From an uncultured Sphingomonas sp. (lineage in GTDB: Bacteria > Pseudomonadota > Alphaproteobacteria > Sphingomonadales > Sphingomonadaceae), in contig NZ_CAJYHX010000008.1 of the NCBI RefSeq assembly GCF_913774285.1, positions 124,001-188,000 of the forward strand: DNA of 64,000 nt, in the 5' to 3' direction. This document shows positions 57,979 to 64,000 of the stretch, one piece after another. Numbering within the stretch: the stretch's first letter is position 1; the number at the start of each line of letters is the position of its first letter. A model generated the notes under the pieces. The model was not told the origin of the DNA, made no database searches, and saw only the letters and a list, made by a program, of their open reading frames with translations. The position numbers and the translations under genes were made by a program.

Positions 57979-58320
57979 CTATCCGCACGCCTTCGCGATC
58001 AGCGCGGCGAGATGCTCGCGCAGGAACGGCTTGGCCAGCACCGGCCGCTCGCAATAGGCGCCCTCCAGCCCCAGCGCGCCATAACCGGTGGCGAAGGCGT
58101 AGGGGATCGCGCGCTCGGCAAGGATGTCCGCGACTGGGAAGGAATGGTGGCCGTCGAGATTGACGTCGAGGATCGCCAGATCGGCCTCCACCCGCCGCGC
58201 CGCCTCCAGCGCCTCGGGCAGCCGCATGGCGATCTCCACCACCTCGTGACCGAGATCCGCCAGCATGTCCTCGATCAGGAAGGCGATCGTCATTTCATCT
58301 TCGACGATCAGGACACGCAC
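57979..58320 (-). CDS. Single-domain response regulator
   Basis: This 113-residue receiver has the acidic pair VEDE (7-10), phospho-acceptor Asp52 in ILDVNLDG, Thr78 in FATGYG and Lys97 in LAKPF. No output domain is attached. The start is GTG at 58320. The HWE kinase gene ends 11 bases upstream, so the two form an operon and a likely cognate pair. The protein may act by protein contact or pass phosphate on. Confidence 0.9.
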   Translation of the reverse strand: MRVLIVEDEMTIAFLIEDMLADLGHEVVEIAMRLPEALEAARRVEADLAILDVNLDGHHSFPVADILAERAIPYAFATGYGALGLEGAYCERPVLAKPFLREHLAALIAKACG

Positions 58321-58331
58321 GGCAAAAAATC

Positions 58332-59768
58332 CTACTCTACGGTAACGGCGGCGAGCGGCGCCTCGACGGTGCAGCGCAGCCCCTCGGGCTCGAAGTAAAG
58401 CGTCACCGTGCCGCCAAGTTCCCCCGCCAGGCCACGCTCGATCAACCGCGAACCGAAGCCGCGGCGCGCCGGCGCCAACACAGCAGGCCCGCCGCGTTCC
58501 CGCCACTCCAGGCGCAGCTGGCCGTTCGTCACCGACCAGGCGATCGCCACCTGGCCCGTTTCGTTCGACCAGGCGCCGTATTTGACGGCATTGGTGGAAA
58601 GTTCGTGCATCGCCAGCGCCATGGCCAGCGCAGTCTTGGGCGAGATGCGTACGTCCGCGCCCACAAGCGTGCAGCGCGCCGGATCATGCTGGTGCGGGCG
58701 CACCGCCTGATCGACCGCCTCGCGCAGCGACGCGCCTGCCCAGCGCTCGCCGGTCAGCAAATCGTTGGCCTGGGCCAGCGCCACCAGACGCGCGGCAAAT
58801 TGTTCCTGCGCCACCGCCAGATCGGGCGCGGCGCGGAAGGTGCGCATCGCGATCGCCTGCACCATCGCCAGCGTGTTCTTCACCCGGTGGTTGAGCTCGT
58901 TGATCACCAGCCGCAGATGCTCGTTGGTGCGGCGCTGCTCGGTAATGTCGGAAGCCGCGCCGAACCACTCCACCAGCGTCCCCGCCTCGTCGGCGAGCGG
59001 CACCGCGCGCGACGCCACCCAGCCGATGCTGCCGTCCGCCTGGCGAACGCGGTGTTCGAGCTCGAGCGGCCGGCGCGTCGCCACCGCCTCGGCGATCGCA
59101 GCCTGCACCCGTGGAAAATCCTCGGGATGGAGATAGGTCTCCTTCCAGTCACTCTGGGCGGCGCTGGCGTGGGTGAGGAAGGTGCCGCCGTCCATGTGGA
59201 GGAGTTCGGACCAGTCGGGACTCATCCGGTAGATCGCGTCCGAAGTCGCCTCTACGAACGCGCGCAGCCGCCGCTCGCTTTCGCGCAACTGGCGCTGGGC
59301 GAGTACTTTCTGCGTCGTCTCGACGACGATCGCGATCACCCCTGCCGGCGTGCCCGATTCATCGAGAACGGGGGAATAATCCAGGTCCATCCACACCGGC
59401 TCCAGCTTGCCGCGCCGCTGCAGCGCCAGCTCCTGGTCGCGATAGGCAAGCGTCTGCCCGCTGAGGCCCACCCGCATGACATTGTCGTTGAAGTCGGCGA
59501 TCTCCGACCAACCCTCGCGCACCTTGGATCCCAGCAGCGCCGGGTGCCGGCTGCCGGCGAATTCCGAATAGGCGTCGTTGTAGATCATCACGCCGTCGTC
59601 GCCCCACAGCAGCACGATCGGCACGGGCGACAGCAGCAGCATCTGGGTAACCGACTTCAGGCTTTGCGGCCACTGCGCCAGCGGCCCGATCGACGTGGCC
59701 GCCCAGTTGAAATCCCGGATGAGCTGCCCGAGCTGCCCCCCACCGATCGGGTAGCCTGATTCGCCCAT
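58332..59768 (-). CDS. HWE-family sensor histidine kinase with two PAS domains
   Basis: This 478-residue protein has PAS-like regions at about 40-155 and 165-280, without a membrane segment, so it is probably cytoplasmic. The H-box LNHRVKNTLAMVQAIAMRTF puts the phosphorylated His at 294. The N-box is MHELSTNAVKYGAW, and the WxE feature is EWRERGGP at 421-428, as the HWE subclass requires. The G-box region is GFGSRLIERGLAGELGG. PAS domains suggest sensing of light, redox or small molecules, not identifiable here. I chose ATG at 59768, after GGAGG. Confidence 0.93.
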   Translation of the reverse strand: MGESGYPIGGGQLGQLIRDFNWAATSIGPLAQWPQSLKSVTQMLLLSPVPIVLLWGDDGVMIYNDAYSEFAGSRHPALLGSKVREGWSEIADFNDNVMRVGLSGQTLAYRDQELALQRRGKLEPVWMDLDYSPVLDESGTPAGVIAIVVETTQKVLAQRQLRESERRLRAFVEATSDAIYRMSPDWSELLHMDGGTFLTHASAAQSDWKETYLHPEDFPRVQAAIAEAVATRRPLELEHRVRQADGSIGWVASRAVPLADEAGTLVEWFGAASDITEQRRTNEHLRLVINELNHRVKNTLAMVQAIAMRTFRAAPDLAVAQEQFAARLVALAQANDLLTGERWAGASLREAVDQAVRPHQHDPARCTLVGADVRISPKTALAMALAMHELSTNAVKYGAWSNETGQVAIAWSVTNGQLRLEWRERGGPAVLAPARRGFGSRLIERGLAGELGGTVTLYFEPEGLRCTVEAPLAAVTVE

Positions 59769-60005
59769 CCATTCCTCCACGCAAGGTATCACGTCTGCCG
59801 CCGCGGCTGGCAGAATGTTTCTCCTCCGCGATCGTTCATTCCGCGGCGTGCGACGATAACCTATGTGAACTTAGTCCGCGTTTGGCGCCGGTCGTCGACC
59901 GGAATAGAGCGGATGCGCAACAAATCTTCGCTCGGACCGGCAACGCGCTGGAAATGTTTCTACAATGGGTCCGGTACGGGGGCATCGGCCCTCGGGGGGA
60001 TTTCC

Positions 60006-61775
60006 ATGACAATTACCGCGCGGGTTCGCAGCGGCGCGATTGCGCTGATCCTGCTTCTGGCTATCGCCTTCGCCGTATCGGCGTGGCGGATCCATGCGAT
60101 CCGGATGGGCGGGCCGATGCACCGCGCATCGATGGAGATCGCCGATCTCAACGCCGATATTCTGCCCCCGCCCGAATATATCATCGAGCCCTATCTGGAA
60201 GCGACGCTGCTGCTCGACCATCCCGAGCGGATCGAAGCGACCCGCGCCCGGCTTGCCGAGCTGCGCAAGGCCTATGATGAGCGCCATGCGGTGTGGGAAC
60301 AGTCCGCTCTGCCCGACCATCTGAAGCGCGCGATCCTCGCCGACACGCATACCCCGGCGATGCGCTTCTGGCAGGAGGCTCAGGGCGCGTTTCTCGACGC
60401 GATCGCCGCGAAGGACATGGTCACCGCCCGCGCCCGTTACGCCGTACTCACGCAAGCCTATGATGCGCACCGCAAGGCGATCGACGCGCTGGTCAGCGCC
60501 ACCGCCGAGGAACAGGCGGCGTTCGGCGGCCGCTCGTCCCAGTCGCTCTGGGCCTCAATCGGCGTGCTGACCTTGCTCGCGCTGTCGCTGTTCGGCACGA
60601 TCGGCTGGTTCGCCTGGTGGCTCACTCGCCGCGTCGCCCAGCCGCTGTCGCAGGTCGCCCAGGCGACCACGATGCTGTCGCGCGGCCAGGACACCGCCAT
60701 TCCCTATCGTGACCGCACCGACGAGCTGGGTGACATCGCCCAGGCTGTCGCCCGCTTCCACGCTGCCGCGCGCAGCCGCGCCGAGATGGATGCGGCGCAT
60801 CTCGCCGAGCAGGAAAATGTTGGCGAGATGCTGGGCGCCGCGCTTGCCGCGCTGGAGAAAGGCGATCTGCGCCACCGCATCGCCACCCCCTTCCCCGGCG
60901 TCTACGAGCCCGTGCGGCTGAGCTTCAACCGCGCGGCCGGAGCACTTTCCGCGATGCTCCGCACCGCCATCCACAGCGCGCGCAACATCGGCACCGGCTC
61001 CAGCGAAATCGCCACCGCCTCGGAGGATCTCGCCCGCCGCACCGAAATGACCGCGAACACACTCCAGGAAACCAGCGCAGCAATCCAGCTGATCGAGAAC
61101 CGGCTGAAGAGCAGCAGCCAATCGGCGGAAATCACGATGCAGCGCGCCGAACAGGCCGGGGCGATGGTGCATTCGGGCCGCAGCACCGCGCAGAACGCCG
61201 CGACCGCGATGAACAGCGTCTCCGAACGCGCCAACGCGATCGATACGGTGGTGGAGGGGCTCGACAAGATCGCCTTCCAGACGCGCGTGCTGGCGATGAA
61301 CGCCGCCGTCGAGGCCGGTCGTGCCGGGGAGGCCGGGCGCGGCTTCGCGGTGGTCGCCGACCTCGTCTCTGCGCTTGCGCTGCGTGCCGAGGAAGAGGCG
61401 AAGCGCGGCCGCGAGCTGATCAACGAGACGCAGATCGACGTCGCCACCGCCGCCAGCGAGGTCCGCGCGGTGGACACGGCGCTGGTCGAGATCGTCGAGA
61501 ATTTCGACAGTGTCCAGCAACTGCTCCAGGCGCTGCGCGAGGACAATCGCTCGCAGGCCGGCGCGATTTCCGACATCACCCGGTCGGTGGTCGAAATGGA
61601 AGCGGCCACCCAGCAGAACGCCGCGATGGTGGAGCAGACCTCCGCCGCCGCCCGCTCGCTCGACCGCGAGGCGGCGACGCTGCTCGGCAACGCCGAGGCG
61701 TTCCGGGTGGACGAAGAGGTGGTGGGGTATCGCAGCGGCGCGGCCGCCGAGCCCGCATTCGAGATGGCGTACTGA
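60006..61775 (+). CDS. Methyl-accepting chemotaxis protein
   Basis: This 589-residue receptor has an N-terminal membrane helix (about 10-30), a periplasmic part, a second helix (GVLTLLALSLFGTIGWFAWW) and a HAMP region (TRRVAQPLSQVAQATTMLS). The cytoplasmic hairpin contains DKIAFQTRVLAMNAAVEAGR and GRGFAVVADLVSALALRA. This deviates slightly from the common ADEVRNLAQRS form. There is no C-terminal pentapeptide for CheR docking. No other chemotaxis genes lie in the window. It is divergent from the kinase gene (237-base gap). Confidence 0.92.
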   Translation: MTITARVRSGAIALILLLAIAFAVSAWRIHAIRMGGPMHRASMEIADLNADILPPPEYIIEPYLEATLLLDHPERIEATRARLAELRKAYDERHAVWEQSALPDHLKRAILADTHTPAMRFWQEAQGAFLDAIAAKDMVTARARYAVLTQAYDAHRKAIDALVSATAEEQAAFGGRSSQSLWASIGVLTLLALSLFGTIGWFAWWLTRRVAQPLSQVAQATTMLSRGQDTAIPYRDRTDELGDIAQAVARFHAAARSRAEMDAAHLAEQENVGEMLGAALAALEKGDLRHRIATPFPGVYEPVRLSFNRAAGALSAMLRTAIHSARNIGTGSSEIATASEDLARRTEMTANTLQETSAAIQLIENRLKSSSQSAEITMQRAEQAGAMVHSGRSTAQNAATAMNSVSERANAIDTVVEGLDKIAFQTRVLAMNAAVEAGRAGEAGRGFAVVADLVSALALRAEEEAKRGRELINETQIDVATAASEVRAVDTALVEIVENFDSVQQLLQALREDNRSQAGAISDITRSVVEMEAATQQNAAMVEQTSAAARSLDREAATLLGNAEAFRVDEEVVGYRSGAAAEPAFEMAY

Positions 61776-61783
61776 ACCTCCGA

Positions 61784-61805
61784 TCCTCCCCCTGCGGGGA
61801 GAGGA
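61784..61805. repeat. Short hairpin between converging genes
   Basis: TCCTCCCCCTGCGGGGAGAGGA can fold with a short loop. It resembles the ends of family B repeats. It lies between the chemoreceptor gene and the MerR-type gene and may help end both transcripts. Confidence 0.35.
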
Positions 61806-61818
61806 CCTACCTGCCCCC

Positions 61819-62217
61819 CTACCCCTCGAACGCCGCCAATATCGGGCACGGCCCCGCGCTGCCCGATCCGCACTCCCGCGCCAGCCGGGCAAGCCCCTCG
61901 CGCGCCTGGACCAGCTCGGCGATCTTCACGTCGAGCGCCGCAATCCGCGTCCGAGCCAGTTCCCGCGCCCGGGTGCGGTCGTCGGTTGCGTCGAGCTCGA
62001 GCAGCTCGCCGATTTCCTCCAGCGTGAATCCCGCTGCCTGCGCCGAGCGGATGAAGCGCAGCCGCCGCACTTCCTTCTCGCCATAGCGACGCACGCCCGC
62101 ATCGGGCCCGCCGCCACGCTCGGGCGTCGGCAGCAGCCCGCGCCGCTGGTAATAGCGCACCGTTTCCACCCCCACCCCGCCGGCGTCCGCCAGCTTTCCG
62201 ATCGTCAGTTGCGACAT
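61819..62217 (-). CDS. MerR family transcriptional regulator
   Basis: This 132-residue protein has the MerR winged helix (LTIGKLADAGGVGVETVRYY, QRRGLLPTPERGGGPDAGVR, RYGEKEV), a long dimerisation helix and a C-terminal metal-loop-like CGSGSAGPCPILAAF with Cys116 and Cys124. Compared with mercury MerR from memory, two ligand cysteines (117 and 126) are matched but the third (Cys82) is replaced by acidic residues. The ATG at 62217 lies 8 bases from the operator; the GGAG of the right operator arm is also its ribosome site. It controls the divergent gene at 62276 by position. Confidence 0.9.
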   Translation of the reverse strand: MSQLTIGKLADAGGVGVETVRYYQRRGLLPTPERGGGPDAGVRRYGEKEVRRLRFIRSAQAAGFTLEEIGELLELDATDDRTRARELARTRIAALDVKIAELVQAREGLARLARECGSGSAGPCPILAAFEG

Positions 62218-62220
62218 GGC

Positions 62221-62252
62221 TTGACTCCGTACCATGGTACGGAGCCTATATG
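62221..62252 (+). promoter_or_regulatory. MerR-type promoter with a perfect 20-bp operator
   Basis: TTGACT (-35, 62221-62226) and TATATG (-10, 62247-62252) are 20 bases apart, the over-long spacing that MerR regulators correct by twisting DNA. The spacer holds CTCCGTACCATGGTACGGAG (62225-62244), a perfect palindrome sharing the half-site and -35 with the transposon mer operators as I recall them. Confidence 0.85.
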
Positions 62253-62275
62253 GGGTGCGGAGTGAAGGAAAGCCC

Positions 62276-63034
62276 ATGTCATCCGCCTCGGAAAAGCACG
62301 CAATTCTCTATCGCATGGTGATGGGCACGCATGTCTGCCCCTGGGGCCTGCGCGCCCTGCACCTGCTCAAAAGCCACGGGTACACGGTCGACGACCGCCA
62401 CCTCACCACCCGCGAGGAGACCGACGCGTTCAAGGCCCGCCACGGCGTGACGAGCACGCCGCAGGTTTTCATCGGCGAGCGGCGGATCGGCGGGCATGAC
62501 GATCTCCGCCAGTTCCTCGGCCTGAAGGTCCGCGATCCCAAGGCGAAGACCTATCGTCCGGTACTCGCGCTGTTCGCCATCGCTGCGCTGATGGCGCTCG
62601 CCACCAGCCAGGCCGCCTATGCGACGCCGCTCACGATGCGCGCGGGCGAGTGGTTCGTCAGCTTCTCGATGTGCCTGCTGGCGATGCTCAAGCTGCGCGA
62701 CGTGTCCGGCTTCGCGACGATGTTCCTCGGCTACGACCTGCTCGCCCGCCGCTGGGTGCCCTATGCCACCCTCTATCCCTTCGCCGAGGCCGCGGCCGGG
62801 CTGCTGATGACCGCGAACGTGCTGACCTGGTTCTCCGCCCCACTCGCGCTGTTCATCGGCGGGATCGGCGCCGTCTCGGTGTTCAAGGCGGTCTATGTCG
62901 ATCGCCGCGAGCTGAAATGCGCCTGTGTCGGCGGCGACAGCAACGTGCCGCTGGGCTTCGTGTCGCTCACCGAAAACCTGATGATGATCGCGATGGGCCT
63001 TTGGATGCTCGCGCGCCCCCTGCTCGGAGTCTGA
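62276..63034 (+). CDS. Glutaredoxin-MauE/DoxX-type membrane fusion protein
   Basis: This 252-residue protein begins with a glutaredoxin domain: CPWG at 21-24 (one active cysteine; the second of CPYC is Gly), TPQVFIGERRIGG at 61-73. After residue 95 come four predicted membrane helices with the MauE-like signature ELKCACVGGDSNVPLGF around 212-228, carrying Cys215 and Cys217. MauE/DoxX proteins move redox equivalents or disulfides across the membrane. It sits directly under the mer-like promoter and is followed 3 bases later by the outer-membrane-type gene. A thiol or metal handling role is inferred. Confidence 0.85.
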   Translation: MSSASEKHAILYRMVMGTHVCPWGLRALHLLKSHGYTVDDRHLTTREETDAFKARHGVTSTPQVFIGERRIGGHDDLRQFLGLKVRDPKAKTYRPVLALFAIAALMALATSQAAYATPLTMRAGEWFVSFSMCLLAMLKLRDVSGFATMFLGYDLLARRWVPYATLYPFAEAAAGLLMTANVLTWFSAPLALFIGGIGAVSVFKAVYVDRRELKCACVGGDSNVPLGFVSLTENLMMIAMGLWMLARPLLGV

Positions 63035-63037
63035 ACC

Positions 63038-64000
63038 TTGCGTACCACCCTCGCCGCCCTTGCCCTGCTCGCGCCCCTGCCCGCGCTCGCGCAGGAGGAT
63101 CACAGCATGCACGACATGGGTGCCATGCCCGCCGAGCCCACGCCGCAGGACCACGCCGCCATGGGTCACAACATGGCCGGCATGGACATGTCCCAACCGA
63201 TGTCGGCCATGCGGATGGGCGGCTCCGACCATGCCGCCGGCGGCTCGGGCACATCGCTGCTGCCCCAGGCCGACGGGCCGATGCGCGGCGTGATGCTCGG
63301 CGATGGCGACTGGATGGTGATGGCGCACGGGTACCTTTGGGGCGTCTATACCGATCAGGGCGGGCCGCGCGGCAAGGACGAGGCGTTCGTCGAATCGATG
63401 GCGATGCTCAGCGCCAGCCGCGATTGGGGCGGCACCTCGGTGCAGCTCCGCGCGATGGGCAGTCTCGAGCCCGCCATGGGCCAGGGCGGCTATCCCAATC
63501 TCTTCGCCAGCGGCGAGACCGCCAACGGCCAGCCGCTGGTCGATCGCCAGCACCCGCACGACCTGTTCATGGAACTGAGCGCGCGCGTCGATACCCAGGT
63601 CGCGCCGGGCACCAAGCTGTTCGTCTATGGCGGTCCCGTCGCGGAGCCCGCGCTCGGGCCGAGCGCGTTCATGCACCGCCGCTCGGCGCGCTATTTCGCG
63701 CTGTCGCCGATCGCGCATCACTGGCTCGACAGCAGCCACATCACCTATGGGGTCGTTACCGGCGGCGTGCAGGCGGGCCGCGTGCAGCTGGAAGGCTCCT
63801 GGTTCAACGGCCGCGAGCCCGACGAGCATCGCTGGGACGTGGATCGCATCAAGCTAGACAGCTGGAGCGTCCGCGCCAGCTGGTCGCCTTCGGACAATTG
63901 GGTAGCGCAGGTCTCGACCGGGCACCTCAAGAGCCCCGAAGTCACCCATCAGGGCGAGGACGAGCAGCGCACCACCGCCAGCCTCCACTATAGCAGCGGC
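63038..64000 (+). CDS. His/Met-rich exported protein, predicted outer-membrane barrel (runs off window)
   Basis: At least 321 residues are readable from a TTG start at 63038 with no stop before the window ends. A signal peptide (LAALALLAPLPALA) is followed by about 50 residues full of Met and His (DHSMHDMGAMP, DHAAMGHNMAGMDMSQPM), a likely metal-binding stretch. The rest is rich in aromatic and glycine residues: MAHGYLWGVYTDQGGPRG, DRQHPHDLFMELSARV, FMHRRSARYFALSPIAHHWL and SWFNGREPDEHRWDVDRI. I recall similar proteins, still unnamed, beside copper and other metal genes. It follows the glutaredoxin fusion by 3 bases and so shares its promoter. Confidence 0.8.
   Translation, partial: MRTTLAALALLAPLPALAQEDHSMHDMGAMPAEPTPQDHAAMGHNMAGMDMSQPMSAMRMGGSDHAAGGSGTSLLPQADGPMRGVMLGDGDWMVMAHGYLWGVYTDQGGPRGKDEAFVESMAMLSASRDWGGTSVQLRAMGSLEPAMGQGGYPNLFASGETANGQPLVDRQHPHDLFMELSARVDTQVAPGTKLFVYGGPVAEPALGPSAFMHRRSARYFALSPIAHHWLDSSHITYGVVTGGVQAGRVQLEGSWFNGREPDEHRWDVDRIKLDSWSVRASWSPSDNWVAQVSTGHLKSPEVTHQGEDEQRTTASLHYSSG

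Noticed and set aside
62279..63829. 516-codon minus-strand frame across the right edge
   Set aside because: It is antisense to the glutaredoxin fusion and the His/Met-rich gene; its histidine-rich look comes from the reverse of Met/His codons.

Overview
The window is GC-rich (roughly two thirds G+C by eye), tightly packed chromosomal DNA. It looks like a member of the Sphingomonadaceae, probably Sphingomonas or a close relative. The reasons are two large TonB-dependent receptors, the order aroA-cmk-rpsA-ihfB, a class II EPSP synthase, an HWE-family histidine kinase, a Tad/Cpa pilus locus, an ATPase zeta-subunit gene beside grxD and bolA, and palindromic repeats of a kind common in sphingomonads. 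I found no phage, insertion sequence, CRISPR array, rRNA or replication origin.

Layout: 1-0.6 kb is the 3' end of an Old Yellow Enzyme gene. 0.75-6.1 kb holds tRNA-Ala, a FYDLN-type zinc-ribbon protein, aroA, cmk, rpsA, ihfB and tRNA-Leu. 6.1-13.7 kb holds a Nudix hydrolase, a peptide-binding lipoprotein, DUF4112, RNase T2, and the NAD genes nadC and nadA separated by two helix-turn-helix proteins. 13.8-16.9 kb holds an MBL-fold hydrolase and a BlaI/M56 metallopeptidase pair with twin operators. 17.0-17.3 kb is non-coding, with a sigma-54-like promoter, tandem hairpins and a repeat. 17.4-22.1 kb holds grxD-bolA-zeta, an MDR oxidoreductase and leuCD. 22.4-27.0 kb holds a frameshifted di-haem cytochrome and the first TonB receptor. 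27-33 kb is a run of minus-strand metabolic genes (epimerase, BASS transporter, ferritin-like, thioesterase, FadR-type regulator, DauA-like oxidase, hydrolase).

33.1-40.8 kb is the Tad pilus assembly locus (cpaABCDE, tadBC), with no cpaF motor gene and no pilin gene. 41.2-43.9 kb is the second TonB receptor. 44-53.7 kb holds an SDR, ppdK with a chorismate-lyase-like partner, glyQS, a TraB/GumN lipoprotein, rplY and pth. 53.8-56.5 kb is accessory: a NIPSNAP protein, a toxin-like protein coupled to a small lipoprotein, and a TbpB-like lipoprotein. 56.7-61.8 kb holds ychF, a response regulator with its HWE kinase, and a chemoreceptor.

61.8-64 kb is a metal- or thiol-type divergon: a MerR-family regulator, a mer-like operator, a glutaredoxin-MauE membrane fusion, and a His/Met-rich predicted outer-membrane protein that runs off the window. 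The most promising unexplained items are this divergon, the toxin-like pair at 54.3-55.5 kb and the structured non-coding stretch at 17.0-17.13 kb. All positions and translations were read by eye, and no database search was run.
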